Assembly (NCBI GenBank): GCA_009760855.2
Contig: WPIO01000144.1
Location: forward strand, 721,501-785,500
DNA: 64,000 nt
Reading direction: 5' to 3'
Source of the DNA: Cristatella mucedo
Lineage: Eukaryota; Bryozoa; Phylactolaemata; Cristatellidae
In this document: positions 1-12,200 of the stretch, piece by piece
Numbering within the stretch: the stretch's first letter is position 1
How the letters are laid out: each line of letters starts with the position of its first letter
Position numbers and translations under genes: made by a program
Notes under the pieces: model-generated
Database searches by the model: none
The model's input: the letters and a program-made list of their open reading frames with translations, nothing else
What the model was told of the DNA's origin: nothing

Positions 1-44
1 AGTCGGGTAGCGACATCGGGCACGGCTTCGGCTGCATGCTGCAG

Positions 45-175
45 TTGCTTCACATGTGGGCCGTGGTACTGGTCGTGCACCCTGGCAACCGTGCTGTGGT
101 GGCACTCACGTTCGCCATGTACATGCTCAAGCCAGTCTTCCCGACGTGCGACCCGCCGGCCGTGCCCATCATTCT
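45..175 (+). pseudogene. SLC7-type amino-acid transporter exon, truncated copy
   Basis: The frame reads MWAVVLVVHPGN, then ALTFAMYMLKPVFPTCDPPA. This is the conserved stretch of heteromeric amino-acid transporters (SLC7 light chains: ALTFANY followed by an FP.C.PP motif), which exchange amino acids across the plasma membrane. A CTGCAG acceptor-like sequence precedes position 45, at the same place as in the paralogous exon at 4126. The reading ends where the LINE2 tail begins (about 176), so about 20 bases of exon and the donor site are missing. It is roughly 88% identical by eye to the exon at 4126-4276. I read it as a duplicated exon or gene copy disabled by a retrotransposon. The family call is from the motif; exact subfamily unknown. 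Confidence 0.6.
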
Positions 176-1030
176 AATGTAATGTAACCTATCTCCGTCT
201 GTAACTCAACAAAGTCATAAAGACCATGTGGGTGTTATGCAGGAGAGTTTTGTATAGCGCACTCACAGCCTAAGCGGCTTTCGGTACTCGTTCAGTAGCC
301 AACAGACCTCATCTCACTCAACAAAGAGAAACTGGGAAGCATAGCAGTGTCACGAGAGCAGTTAAGGTAGTGAGTAGCATGAAAGTAGCAGCTCAGGACC
401 TCTGAAAAAGATGAGCTATAGTCGGTAGTAGGAGAGTAGTTGTCGCTGAGTAAGAATCGCGTAAGCGAGTTCCACAGTGTAGGACATGCAGAGCTAAAGC
501 TTCTGTCGCCAACGGTCTTTAAGCAGAGGAACGGGCCAGCTAATTTATTGTCCACACAGGACCTGAGGGCTCGAACAGGCTGAAACTGATGCAGCAGTTC
601 AGCTAGGTACGAAAAAGCCAAGCCGTGGCAGGCCTTATGGGTCAGCTTAAGAACCTTGCTCTGAATCCATAGGTCAACTGGCATCCAATTAGGCTCTTTT
701 AGCAAAGGAGAAGCCTGCTAAAACTTATGGGACTTGAAGACTGGCCTTGCAGCCATATTTTTAGTCAGCTGCTGTGGCTTAATCGCTTTTTTGATAGCCC
801 AGCCGATAAGGCATTGCAATAATCAAGCCGAGACAGTACGAAGGAGCTAGTTAAATTTTTTGCAAGCCACTGTGGAAGACAGCTCCAAATCTTGGATAAG
901 GATCGGACGTGATGGCTAGCTGCAGATGCAGTCTTATGAATGATGCTTTTAAAATTGAGGCAGTTGTCGAAAACGACACCTAAATTTCGAGCAAGCAATG
1001 ATGGTCAAGGCATGTATCATCGTGTGTGTA
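176..1030 (-). mobile_element. LINE2 retrotransposon, 3' part
   Basis: Non-LTR retrotransposon of the L2/CR1 type, 5' truncated. The 3' end lies at 176 with a TAATGTAATGTA-like tail. The complementary strand encodes the typical C-terminal RT extension: LTHKACHGLAFSYLAELLHQ and LWNSLTRFLL in the frame ending at 292, and LARNLGVVFD plus LSRLDYCNALSAGL further upstream (765-998). The two frames do not join, so it is dead. Its first 238 bases (176-413) match 53194-53431 exactly by eye; beyond that similarity drops to about 88%. A LINE1 3' end abuts it at 1033. Confidence 0.85.
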
Positions 1031-1032
1031 AT

Positions 1033-1402
1033 AATATAATAATAATAATGCACTTCATAAAGCACCCTCAGAAAACTCAATCTCTCGCTAGGCGCTTTAC
1101 ATTTGCTGAAACAGGAAATGCAATTGAATGGTGAGTAATATCATGCTTGATAAACAAATAAAAAGGATTAACATGGTTAGGAGTGACATGCAAAGGGTCA
1201 GCATGCAAATGTGGGTAGTGGCAGCATGCACAGTGTCAGCATGCAAAAGCACGTGAAGGACGAACCGCAGGGACCCACTAAATGCTGTCCTAAATAAGTG
1301 CGTTTTTCAGTTCTTTTTAAATGTGTTCAAGTCAGGGATGTTCTGACACAAGTCGGGAGGGAGTTCTAGGCTTTGGGAGCATACGAACTAAATGCTATAG
1401 GA
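1033..1402 (-). mobile_element. LINE1 3' end (5' truncated)
   Basis: It begins with an ATAATAATAATAATG tail, then the family 3' stem-loop (GCACCCTCAGA ... CTAGGCGCTTTAC), then the 3' UTR and the end of ORF2 through GGGAGGGAGTTCTAGGC. Orientation is minus. It is diverged from the young copies at 2370 and 6786, so it is an older insertion. It lies against the 5' end of the LINE2 fragment. Confidence 0.85.
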
Positions 1403-2362
1403 ACACCAGCGCTTTTGAATCTTCCATGATCTGTATTTGGCAACTAAGTCCACTGCACTCGGTTATTCACATGACCACACTAAGTTGCTTATGCAATAGC
1501 CACGATGCATATAGGATCATTAGCAGCAGCACGATGGCCAGAAACAACTATGAGGCATGCAAATTGCAGCAGATCTCATATTTGCAGTGAAGCCAATCCT
1601 ACTCCACGGATCATGAACTCCAATATTCGTCAAGCAATGTTTAAAACAGCGAATGGAGACTTATACGGCTTCATATAACTGACTAATAGCCTAATGACGG
1701 TGTTTGGGCTGCTGCAAAGCCATTCCGTGATTCACGGCAAGTATGCAAAGAGTTTTTCGTGTGCACAAATTGTTCACACAGTGCCTCAAAATCCAGAGCG
1801 TAGAACAAAAACGGACCACAGCCAGATAACCTCAAAATATAAATCTCGATAGTGGCACAGTAACCACCAAACTGGAGATAAAGTTGTCAGAAAATGTCGA
1901 AGAAGACTTGACACGAGCGAAGCAGAAAAACAGCCTATGTCTCACGCATCCTTGATACAGCGGAGGCTGCATCGATTGATCAGGCGATACTAGCCAACAC
2001 AAATGGTGGGATGCCTATGCACTCACTGCAAGCATGGCAGCAATGGCCAGCATGCTGCTAGGTGTGCTCTAACAGCTAGCTATTTAGCACAATGCTTGAA
2101 GCCAAACAGACTGAGTGATCAAGCTGTCTTTAGCTGCATATTACTAGACGAAGGCACAGTCGGAAGCAGCTTCGCATGAAATGAGGGCGTGGCTTAAAGA
2201 ACCTAATAAGCATTGGCTTTTGTTTATTGACGGCCTTAGCTTTTGACAGCCTGAGCTTATGTTCGGCTTGGCAGGCGAGGCGACCCAATCCGGCATCACA
2301 AGAGATTGCCACTGCACTGCAACATGCTTGGCACTAGTGAAATAGTGCAGTCACTGGATGCC
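1403..2362. other. No gene or repeat recognised
   Basis: Only short unsupported ORFs are present. There are no protein motifs, tRNA features or matches to other repeats of this window. Confidence 0.6.
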
Positions 2363-2369
2363 CTCACTA

Positions 2370-3591
2370 ATAATAATAATAATAATATTGCACTTGATAA
2401 AGCGCCCTCAGAGAACTTAATCTCTTTCTAGGCGCTTTACATTTGCTGCAAAGTGATACGCAATAGAATAGTAAGTAAAATCATGCTTGAAAAACAAACA
2501 AAATGAATAACATGGTTAGGGGTTACATGCACTGGGTCAGCATGCAAATGTGGTTAGTGGCAGCATGAACAGTGTCAGCACGCATAAGCACATCGAGGAC
2601 GAATCACAAGGACCCACTAAATGCTGTCCTAAATAGGTATGTTTTTAAGTTTCTTTTAAATGTGGTCAGGTCAGGGGATGTTCTGATGCAGGTCGGGAGG
2701 GAGTTCCAGGCTGTGGGAGCATACGAGCTAAATGCACGGTCTCCAAAGGATTTAAGGTTTGTACGAGGTATTTCTAGACTGTTGGATTCCGAAAAGCGAG
2801 TGGTACGATGCTTTGCCTGATGGGGTAGTATATCTGAAAGATAGGCTGGAGCCATAGAATGAAGAGACCTAAAAGTGAGCGACAAAACCTTGAAGTCAAT
2901 CCGTTGCTTGACTGGTAACCAGTGCAGGTCGGCGAGAAGTGGAGTAATGTGGCAACTGCGACGCTCACGATAGACAAGCCTAGCTGCAGAGTTTTGCACC
3001 AGCTGCAATCGCCTGATCGCACATGCTGGTAGGCCCGTAAGCAGTGAGTTGCAGAAGTCGAGACGAGATGTCACGAATGCATGGACCAACTTGGACGTGG
3101 TATCCTTATCTAAACAAGCCCTAATTTTAGCAATGTTATGAAGCTGAAAATAGGCTGATTTGACTGTGGAGCTGATGTGGTCGTCTAACGAGAGGTCGCT
3201 TTGGAATATGACACCTAGATTTCGAGCTGATGCAACTGGAGATATGCTGGCAGAGCCAATTTTGAAAGTCAGCCTTTCCAATTTCTGAATAACACTAGGT
3301 TTGCCCATAACTAGTAAGTTAGTTTTATCATCGTTTAGTTTTAGAAAATTTGCTGCCATCCATGATCGGATGTCATCAATGCATGCAGCAAGTGAGTTGA
3401 GAGAATTTGAGGTGCTCGAAGGCTGGGAGGGATCAAAGCAAAGGTACAACTGAGTGTCATCCGCATAGAAGTGAAAGCCTAGATTGTGCTTGGCAATCAC
3501 ATCAGCGAGAGGGAGAGTATAAACGGTGAAAAGGACCGGACCTAGCACAGAGCCCTGAGGTACTCCATATTTTAGAGGTACTTCAGATGAT
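2370..3591 (-). mobile_element. LINE1 copy with 7-bp target-site duplication
   Basis: A 5'-truncated LINE1 in minus orientation with a TAATAATAAT tail. The heptamer CTCACTA flanks it at 2363-2369 and 3592-3598, marking target-primed insertion. The sequence is almost identical to the 3' 1.2 kb of the copy at 6786, so the insertion is recent. The 3' UTR is about 230 bases long, from the tail to the ORF stop at 2604. Confidence 0.92.
2604..3591 (-). CDS. LINE1 ORF2 C-terminal part (partial reverse transcriptase)
   Basis: An open frame of about 330 element codons without interruption. It begins inside the RT domain just before [10 protein letters not shown], carries the catalytic FYADDTQLY motif, and continues through the C-terminal region typical of L2/CR1 elements ([56 protein letters not shown]). 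The annotated open frame can be read to 3647, but codons beyond 3591 are host flank. There is no start codon of its own, no endonuclease and no first RT motifs because of 5' truncation, so it cannot encode a working enzyme. Confidence 0.85.
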
Positions 3592-3598
3592 CTCACTA

Positions 3599-4125
3599 CA
3601 GTGTCGCCAGCGAGTACAGCTGTCCTGTGCAGTAGCAATGACTGCAAACCACCACAAAGCAGCTACTGCCATCATGCAGCAGCAAAAAGCAGGCACAGCT
3701 TGGCTCCCCTTCGAGACTGAGAGGAGAACACGGCCAAGCCACAGCGCAGGTGAGCAGTGCTCACCGTGTACACCGAGTGCAGAGTCCATGACTGGTTCGT
3801 CTGCCACCGAACTTAGACGACACCGTACTTGGCGGACAGACAGCCGTCAGCCGATCTTACGAACATGGCAAGCAAGAGGGACAGAGAAGCCACTAAAGTG
3901 TCAGAGGTAGCAGCCGGCTGCAAGCATTCACTCGCTGCTGATACCTTTGCATATTCAAGTGGAGTCTCTATCACGGCTCGTACGGTGGCCGCGCATACTC
4001 CCCTCAGTATGACCCGCCTGTAATAGAATCAGCAGTCTCCGATTCGGCTTAAAATGACAAGTGTTGATAGTCTGCCGTGACGTGAAAGATAGATGTGTGA
4101 TTGGTTTGGATTGTGTGTGCTGCAG
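3599..4125. other. Probable intron or flank of SLC7 exon
   Basis: No recognisable coding domain. Small ORFs lack known motifs. The 3' end is pyrimidine/TG-rich and finishes in TGTGTGTGCTGCAG, a plausible splice acceptor. Confidence 0.4.
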
Positions 4126-4276
4126 TTCCTCTACATGTGGGCCGTGGTACTGGTCGTGCACCCTGGCAACCATGTGGTGGTGGCACTCACGTTCGCCACG
4201 TACGTGCTCAAGCCCGTCTTCCCGACTTGCGACCCGCCTGCCATGGCTGTCATTCTGCTGGCTGCATTCATGATTG
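4126..4276 (+). CDS. SLC7-type amino-acid transporter, internal exon
   Basis: A 151-base exon bounded by a CTGCAG acceptor and a GTGAGT donor (from 4277). The translation contains LYMWAVVLVVHPGN, ALTFATYVLKPVFPTCDPPA and VILLAAFMIG. The order ALTFA.Y - FP.C.PP - A..LLAA is that of SLC7 light-chain transporters (LAT/y+LAT/b0,+AT type), a region around transmembrane helices 3-4. The length, 50 codons plus one base, gives a phase-1 exit. It is intact and read as functional by eye, but no neighbouring exons are recognised in the window; large introns full of repeats could explain that. It could also be a retained fragment of a duplicated gene, given the damaged copy at 45-175. Confidence 0.65.
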
Positions 4277-4454
4277 GTGAGTGTGCTTTAATTTCTGCTT
4301 CTTTGTCGGCCGCTGCCGACGAGCCTGCCACTTCAGTCGCTCGGCAGAGCCTGGCTAGTACCACACTGGTATAATACTGGTAACGCCATAACCCATCTCT
4401 GTACGATTTCTATCACGCCATCACCATCCCTAGCAAATTAACCAGCTCTTACCT

Positions 4455-6425
4455 GTTAATAATAAAAATAATAGTTCACTTGATAAATCGCCCTCAGATA
4501 GCTCAATCTCTTTCTATCTGCTTTATATTTGCTGCAAAGGGAAACACAGTTGAATGATGAGTAATATCATGCTTGATAAACAACATGAATAACATGGTTA
4601 GGGTCGACATGCACAGGGTCAGCATGCAAGTGTGGATAGTGGCAGCATGCACAGTGTCAGCACGCATAAGTACATGAAGGACAGATCACAGGGACCCACT
4701 AAATGCTGTCCTAAATAGGTGTGTTTTTAAGTTCTTTTTAAATGTGGTCAAGTCAGGGGATGTTCTGATGCAAGTTGGGAGTGAGTTCCTGGGTTTGGGA
4801 GCCTATGAGCTAAATGCATGGTCTCCAACGGATTCGAGGTTTATATGAGGTATTGATAAACTCTTAAATTCCGAAAATGAGGTGATACGCTGCTTGGCCT
4901 GGTGGGGGAGTAGACCTGAGAGATGGGCTGAAGCCAAACAGTGAAGTGACCTAAAAGTGAGCGACAAAACCTTGAAGTCAATTCGTTGCTTGACTGGTAG
5001 CCAGTGCAGCACGGTGAGAAGTGGTGCGATGTGGCAACTGCGACGCTCACGACAGACAAGCCTAGCTGCAAAATTTGCACCCGCTGTTAGCCCCTGATTG
5101 CACATGCCTGTAAACCAGCAAGCAGTGAGTTACAGAAGTCAAGACGGGATGTCACAAATGCACGGACCAACTTAGACGTCGTATCCTTATCAAAATAAGC
5201 TTGAATTTTAGCAAGTTTATGTTTGTGAAAGTGGGCAGACTTGATTATGGAGCCGAAGCGGTCGTCTACAGGAGGTCACTTTGAAACATGACACCTAGAT
5301 TGCTAGCTGATTCAACGTGAGATATGCTGGTGGGACCAATTTTGAGACCTAGCCTTTCCAATTTCTGAATCACACTGGGTGTGCCCGTAACTAGTAAGTT
5401 AGATTTATCATCGTTTAGTTTTAGAAAATTTGCTGCCATTCATGTGCAGATGTCGTCTTGAGAGACTTCGAGGTGCTCGAAGGCTGTGAGGGATCAAAGC
5501 AAAGGACAACTGAGTGTAGTCCGCATCGAAGTAAAAGCCGAGATTGTGCTTGGCGAACACATCGCAAGAGGGAGAGTATAAACCGTGTACAGAACCGGAC
5601 CTAGCACGGTGCCCTGAGCTAACCCATATTTCAGAGGTACCTCGGATGATCTTTGTCCATTCACGTCGATATTCTGGAGTCACTCTCTGAGATAGGACCT
5701 CAACCATTGCAGAACAGCGCCAGTGAAGCCCAGGCGAGATGGGATACACTCTAGAAGAACTTGGTGATCGATAGTATCAAAAGCTGCTGAAAGATCGAGC
5801 AAAACAATCAAAGATACTCTACCCATGTCTGCATTCTTAAGTAGGTCGTTGTACACCCTAAGCAATGCTGATTCAGTGGAATGATTAGCTCTAAAGTCAG
5901 ACTGTAAGTTACTAGCAATGTTTGAAGTATCAAAATACAAGTTCATGTTGTCCGCAGAGACTCGTTCCACTTTCTTCGTAAGGAATAGGAGAAGGTTGAC
6001 TGGGCAGTAGCTGCTTAAGTTCTAGTGTTGTTTTCTCGAGAAGTGGCCGGACTACATCTTTTTGAAAGATGCTGGGGTATTACCTGAGGCTAATGACATA
6101 TTAATGATGTTAGTTATGCATGGCAGCAGCAGATCAATGAAGCGTAGGAGCAGGAGAGTCCCAATAGAGTCCAAAGGACTTGTTGTCTTCTTTGATTGGG
6201 TCATGAACTTCAAGAAGAGACCACTAGTGACCAGCTTAAACGCAGGCATTGAGGTGCAACCAAGAATCGAGGGTCAACATTCTATGGGGATGCTGCAGTC
6301 TCAGGGGTGGACTCTCTGATCTTGTCAATCTTCTGGACAAAGAATCGAGAGAAGCGACCGGCTAGATCATCACAAGGATCATCAGGTAAGCAGCCAATCT
6401 GGGAAAGTTTGAGGAGATAGTTGGT
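4455..6425 (-). mobile_element. LINE1, older and longer copy
   Basis: Minus orientation, AATAATAAAAATAAT tail and the 3' stem-loop. It carries degraded ORF2 matches through the RT domain, for example [20 protein letters not shown] and [12 protein letters not shown] in the frame 5680-5970. It extends about 350 bases further 5' than the copy at 6786 (6060-6425), giving the window's best view of the sequence upstream of the RT core. Many frameshifts and small deletions make it inactive. Confidence 0.88.
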
Positions 6426-6785
6426 CGTTGACATCGGCATTTTTTTATCTTGCATCTGTCATTTACCAATGTTTGTATAGACGTTAGACTTTACCTTTGC
6501 TAAGATCGATTGGTAGGACCTACATTTGTCCTGGTATGCCACTCGATGGCCAGTCAGTCCTGATTCACCGCTGAAGCACCCATGGTCGGCACAATCTACA
6601 GCACCCTCCCCACTAGGATCAATCATTCTACACACAGACTCCCAGCACAGCCTATCCATCTTGAGCACCAATGCTACATGCTGAAGACTCTCTCCCTGAA
6701 ATAGATTCCTGTACAGTAGCATTGATACCACATTCAGCAGCCTTCCTGCAAGCAGCAGCATCTGATACAGATGCACTTTTGATAC
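6426..6785. other. No gene recognised
   Basis: Between two LINE1 copies. Only a spurious ORF is present. Confidence 0.5.
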
Positions 6786-8478
6786 ATAATAATAATAATA
6801 ATAATATTGCACTTGATAAAGCGCCCTCAGAGAACTTAATCTCTTTCTAGACGCTTTACATTTGCTGCAAAGTGATACGCAATAGAATAGTAAGTAAAAT
6901 CATGCTTGAAAAACAAACAAAATGAATAACATGGTTAGGGGTTACATGCACTGGGTCAGCATGCAAATGTGGTTAGTGGCAGCATGAACAGTGTCAGCAC
7001 GCATAAGCACATCGAGGACGAATCACAAGGACCCACTAAATGCTGTCCTAAATAGGTATGTTTTTAAGTTTCTTTTAAATGTGGTCAGGTCAGGGGATGT
7101 TCTGATGCAGGTCGGGAGGGAGTTCCAGGCTGTGGGAGCATACGAGCTAAATGCACGGTCTCCAAAGGATTTAAGGTTTGTACGAGGTATTTCTAGACTG
7201 TTGGATTCCGAAAAGCGAGTGGTACGATGCTTTGCCTGATGGGATAGTGTATCTGAAAGATAGGCTGGAGCCATAGAATGAAGAGACCTAAAAGTTAGCG
7301 ACAAAACCTTGAAGTCAATCCGTTGCTTGACTGGTAACCAGTGCAGGTCGGCGAGAAGTGGAGTAATGTGGCAACTGCGACGCTCACGACAGACAAGCCT
7401 AGCTGCAGAGTTTTGCAACAGCTGCAATCGCCTGATCGGACATGCTGGTAGGCCAGTAAGCAGTGAGCTGCAGAAGTCGAGACGAGATGTCACGAATGCA
7501 TGGACCAACTTGGACATGGTATCCTTATCTAAACAAGCCCTAATTTTAGCAATGTTATGAAGCTGAAAATAGGCTGATTTGACTGTGGAGCTGATGTGGT
7601 CGTCTAACGAGAGGTCGCTTTGGAATATGACACCTAGATTTCGAGCTGATGCAACTGGAGATATGCTGGCAGAGCCAATTTTGAAAGTCAGCCTTTCCAA
7701 TTTCTGAATAACACTAGGTTTGCCCATAACTAGTAAGTTAGTTTTATCATCGTTTAGTTTTAGAAAATTTGCTGCCATCCATGATCGGATGTCATCAATG
7801 CATGCAGCAAGTGAGTTGAGAGAATTTGAGGTGCTCGAAGGCTGGGAGGGATCAAAGCAAAGGTACAACTGAGTGTCATCCGCATAGAAGTGAAAGCCTA
7901 GATTGTGCTTGGCAATCACATCAGCGAGAGGGAGAGTATAAACGGTGAAAAGGACCGGACCTAGCACAGAGCCCTGAGGTACTCCATATTTTAGAGTTAC
8001 TTCAGATGATCTTTGTCCATTCACGTCAACACTCTGGAGTCTCCCACTGAGATAGGACCTGAACCACTGCAGAGCAGTGCCAGTGATGCCCAGGCGAGAT
8101 GAGAGGCGCTCTAGAAGTACTTTGTGATCGATGGTATCAAAAGCTGCCGAAAGATCGAGCAAAACAAGAAGAGAAACTCTACCCATGTCTGCATTCCTAA
8201 GTAGGTCGTTGTATACCCGAAGCAATGCTGACTCTGTGGAGTGATTAGCTCTAAAGCCAGACTGGAACTTACTAGCAAGGTGTGAGGTTGCGATATACGA
8301 GTTCAGCTGGTCTGCCACGACCCGTTCCAGTGTCTTTGATAGGAATGGTAGAAGGGAGACTGGGCGGTAGTTGCTTAAGTTCTCTTGGTCTAGTGTAGCT
8401 TTCTTGAGAAGTGGCCTGACTACAGCTTTTTTGAAAGGTGCTGGGACCTGACCTGAGGCTAATGACATATTAATTATG
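6786..8478 (-). mobile_element. LINE1, best preserved copy
   Basis: Non-LTR retrotransposon of the L2/CR1 group. It has a TTA-type tail at 6786, the 3' stem-loop next to it, a 3' UTR and an uninterrupted ORF2 up to the truncation at about 8478. It is nearly identical to 2370-3591 over the shared length, which implies recent activity of the family. No clear target-site duplication is seen. The 5' UTR and endonuclease are missing. Confidence 0.93.
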
Positions 8479-8483
8479 GGCAT
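7023..8483 (-). CDS. LINE1 ORF2 reverse transcriptase, 5' truncated
   Basis: A 486-codon open frame. RT motifs by residue: [11 protein letters not shown] at about 36-46, [14 protein letters not shown] at 75-88, [12 protein letters not shown] at 109-120, [11 protein letters not shown] at 166-176, and the catalytic YADD at 200-203. The C-terminal region ([28 protein letters not shown]) is that of the L2/CR1/Jockey-like superfamily. The enzyme would copy LINE RNA at a nicked target. The apurinic endonuclease domain expected upstream is absent. The first methionine is in host flank created by truncation, so this is not a natural start. The lack of stop codons shows the insertion is young rather than that the gene is active. 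Confidence 0.9.
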   Translation of the reverse strand: MPIINMSLASGQVPAPFKKAVVRPLLKKATLDQENLSNYRPVSLLPFLSKTLERVVADQLNSYIATSHLASKFQSGFRANHSTESALLRVYNDLLRNADMGRVSLLVLLDLSAAFDTIDHKVLLERLSSRLGITGTALQWFRSYLSGRLQSVDVNGQRSSEVTLKYGVPQGSVLGPVLFTVYTLPLADVIAKHNLGFHFYADDTQLYLCFDPSQPSSTSNSLNSLAACIDDIRSWMAANFLKLNDDKTNLLVMGKPSVIQKLERLTFKIGSASISPVASARNLGVIFQSDLSLDDHISSTVKSAYFQLHNIAKIRACLDKDTMSKLVHAFVTSRLDFCSSLLTGLPACPIRRLQLLQNSAARLVCRERRSCHITPLLADLHWLPVKQRIDFKVLSLTFRSLHSMAPAYLSDTLSHQAKHRTTRFSESNSLEIPRTNLKSFGDRAFSSYAPTAWNSLPTCIRTSPDLTTFKRNLKTYLFRTAFSGSL

Positions 8484-9167
8484 GCAGTACTTGACTGCCA
8501 GCAGCAGCTACCCCTCAGGGGTCTCTGTGCAATATACCGCAACCTGCTTGCCTGCAGCAGCCTCCTCCCCGGGAGTCCTGATGCTATATGTAAAAAGTTC
8601 ATTTAATTTCTTCTTCTTATGCCTCTGCTGATTGAGCAAGGCTGCCGGTACTCGTCAGAACCTGGCTAGGGCTGCACTCATAATTTGCCTGACAATCAAG
8701 AACCACCATTAGTTATCCTGTAATTGTTATGGTTTTAGCATTCAGGCTAGCTACTGGGCAGCGACTCCAGTACAAATAGCATCAGAATTATGCTTTGTCT
8801 CGTATAGCTTTCTAGTGCTAGCAGTGCTCAGATAAGATAGCCCCACATAGGTACTATGGTCAGCACTGCCTGATTGGTCGCCTAGTCTGAATTGCTTTCC
8901 ACGTTCGACGGTATTGAGATGACAAGCTCAGATGTCGGAATAATGACCTTGTGATATAGTGCTTGCTTATATTCAGACTACCCGAGAAAAATACTCTCTG
9001 GTAATATCATAATTAGAGCTCATGCTGGACAACTGAGCTGGAGAAAAAGCGTCATGTCACCATATTGAGCTTGCTACCACTAACAATTCAAACATGCTTC
9101 CTTTATAGCATGCGTAAACTGCCTAGAAAATTATTAGGTTATCTGTGAGCAAAGAATGCGTGCAAAG
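8484..9167. other. No gene recognised
   Basis: No domain or repeat identified. Confidence 0.5.
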
Positions 9168-9290
9168 CTAACCTTTCCAATTTCTAAATCACACTTGTTT
9201 GCCCATAACTAGTAAGTTGGTTTAATCATCATTCAGTTACAAGACTTTTACTGCCATTCATGTGCAGACGTCACCAATACATATAGTTAA
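9168..9290 (-). mobile_element. LINE1 internal fragment, old
   Basis: The run from CCTTTCCAATTTCTAAATCA to CATTCATGTGCAGACGTCA matches the ORF2 part at 7695-7800 of the young copy with several changes. There is no tail or ends, so it is a relic. Confidence 0.7.
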
Positions 9291-12200
9291 GGCAGGTCCG
9301 ATTTCTACGACTCTTAGGTTTCGCTCTGCTGCAGAAGGCTCCATGTTTTCCCCTCAACTCAAAATGTTGGATTAGCTAGCTCGGGCCGGGCCCCTCCTAG
9401 TTTGGGATGAGCAGATGCAACAGCTTGCTGCTATGCCAGTTTATACCTTCATAGAAGTCGTTGTCCTCCATTCCACCGAGAACTTAAGCAGGTCTCTAGT
9501 GCTAAATGATTTCAAGTATCAGCAGGAAATGGCTTACCAAAAAAATAGCACCAATGGTGTCCGAAGAGGGGAAAGATCGGACTCGAGCCTAAGGTGAGCA
9601 CATTCATGGAAACGATTTCGGTGCTTCATCACAGCAGTTTGGAATTTGCTCAAACCTCTGTTAATTCTAAGTAGTCTCGAGTAGGAGCTACGTACAATTC
9701 ATCGTGTGGTGTAGTTGACCAGCAATCTATCAGGTGCTGCTCGGTCTGGCAGTGTTAACCTAGAGTCGATATTACGTGGGCTTTGCCTATTTTTCTTAAG
9801 CTACCTAAGCTTAGCTTGAGTTTACCATAGCATTTGCATGAAATAATGAATGTAGGATTTGTGCACCGCAGCAACCTCAGTTGGACATGGGATAATGTGG
9901 ATTCAGTGAACCGCCAATCCTCTTAAGGGTGCTTCTATTTTGTGAAGGAGCAGCGGCCTAGTGCTTGATTAGGCAAACATGGCTGACTTTGACATTCAAG
10001 TAAAGTCAATCAAAATTTCCACAATTCATATGATGTATGTTTCCCGATCAGCATTCAAGGATTATCAAAATCTTACAAATGCATGATGAGTTGAAGATGA
10101 GATTAAAGGTCAAAGTAAAACAGCAGGAGCCGACAGATGCAGCAGGCTGCAGCAACCAGGTGGAGCAGGAGATAGCACCAGATCACAGCAAAAACAGGTA
10201 GCAGCATGACCGTAAGATAGAGACGGCCAGCAGACATTAGATTAGTCTTGGATAAGACGTAAAGCCACATCCAGAGATTCTTGGCTATAGTGTTCGTATG
10301 CAGAGAATGCCAAACTTTATGTGTAGGCTACTCTCAGGCAAAGCTGCTATGGCCATCGACTGATCGGACGTTTGGAACGACATTAAGACTGCCTGCTGCA
10401 GCTACCAAAGAGATATATTAAAGTTTCAGAAAATAAAGTGTAGGTGGTCACGGGTTAACTGAGGTCAACTCGACAATGCCATATGATTAGCTTGAGTGGT
10501 TTCTTGATCCCAAGCACCTGTCCATGCTACCCCAAGAAAAATAAAACAATAAAGACAGGGCCTTCTTAAGTAAAGGTATGAAAGACAAAAAGTAGTTGAA
10601 GAATTTTGTAAATCACGTCTACATAACTACAGCTCCTTTTGTAATTCCCGACTACTACAATTTTTGCTTTATCATCTTCCAACGGAATACAGCAGTATGG
10701 CTCTCACTCCAGGTGCACAGTCAAATGGCATTGTTGCTACATCAAATACTTTTCTTAGAGCTTAACTGTTTGGCTTCCAAGCGCCACATTCCAAGTGCAA
10801 GAGAGAGATTTACTTCCCTGAGGGTACTCTACAGATTTAGTTTGTTACCGTTGCTATTAATACAATAGCTAAGCATTGAATCAGTTGACATATCCCGTGT
10901 CTTACCTAAGGTTCGCTTCTTTTGCTTGTTTTTACTTACTTATGCGACCACCTTTCTCTTCCGGTGTCCTCTTCCAACACTTGTTCTTCACTATCAGACC
11001 ATCTCGACGAATCTCACTTAATTAAAATATTTTGGGTATAAAGCCTTCGGTGCATGCACACCAGAAGTAGGGAGTTGAGTTTCAGGTGCTGCCAGTAACT
11101 GCAGAGATCCGGCATCTTTTAGATCTCAGCTCAATAATTGTAACTTCAAATCAGCTTTTCGATAGCACCAGTTAGCGTCTTTTTTGTTTTGGTGTGCGCT
11201 GAGAGCATACCTCTTCGTGATTCAGTGCTTGTTACTAGTCTTAGTAACCTGTAATCATGAGTACCTTGATGTTTTCTTTAGGATGCCGGCCCTAAGCATC
11301 ATATTTTTTAGCGTTCGTGCTTTGTATCATACATGAAACTAGCCTTGGAGTAATTATTTTGTTCTAGTGAAATGTAAAGTGCCTGGATTGAGATTGAGTT
11401 TTCTTATTACGCATACAAGCAGCCTGTTGTTGTTGTTGAAATAAGATCCCTTGGCATTAGGTCACTTCAAAGTGTTGAATGGAGAAAGTAAAAGCCGTTA
11501 GACGTCAGCTCGCTATGGTTGAGCAAGGATTTAAATTAAGTGAGTACGACCAGCCTGTAAGGAAGCAAGATAGTTTGAAAACATACTGTTTATTCAACAC
11601 GCTACTGGGTTGCTCATCGACTGCAATTAGTACGTAATTTTGCTGCTGGGAATTATCGGGTTGGTGCCAGGTAGAAGATTTATATCTACGGCTCTGTAAA
11701 GGTTTTTGTCTTCTTCTCATAAGTAAGCTCATCTTGCCTTTTCATCTTACTTCCTTATAGCTCCACCCCAGCGTGGTCATAGAAAACCTTTATTTTGGAG
11801 ATAGGACATGATTCTATGCGATGCACCCCAAGGATACATTTTATCCTTAACGATATGACCTACATCGCCTGCTGTGAGACGACAAATGCACGTAGGATGG
11901 GCATCGCTACGAAGGTGACGGACTTGGGGACCCAGCGGGTCCTGTTGAGAGCAATAGTTATAAGACGCAACACTATCAGTGCAACGACGAAGCCGCGAGC
12001 ATCCGGCGAGTGCCTACATTCTTCTTGCTTATACTTTTGCGGCGGAAGGTTCTCTCGGTTGGGCAGCTCATAGCGAAGCTCATGCACAGCTCATAGTGAG
12101 CAACTGCAGGCAGCAGCGGCACCAATGCAGCCCGGCAGAAAGTGTTAAAGTAAAGGTACAGGTAAACCTAAATGCTAAATGCTGAAGGTAAACCAAAAAT

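Noticed and set aside
2572-2820. Plus-strand ORF seen repeatedly (also 6991, 38889, 44519)
   Set aside because: It is the antisense reading of the LINE1 ORF2 end and 3' UTR; its recurrence reflects the repeat.
3003-3269. Other recurring antisense or alternate-frame ORFs over LINE1 (also 7309, 43003, 48990)
   Set aside because: Shadows of ORF2 in other frames.
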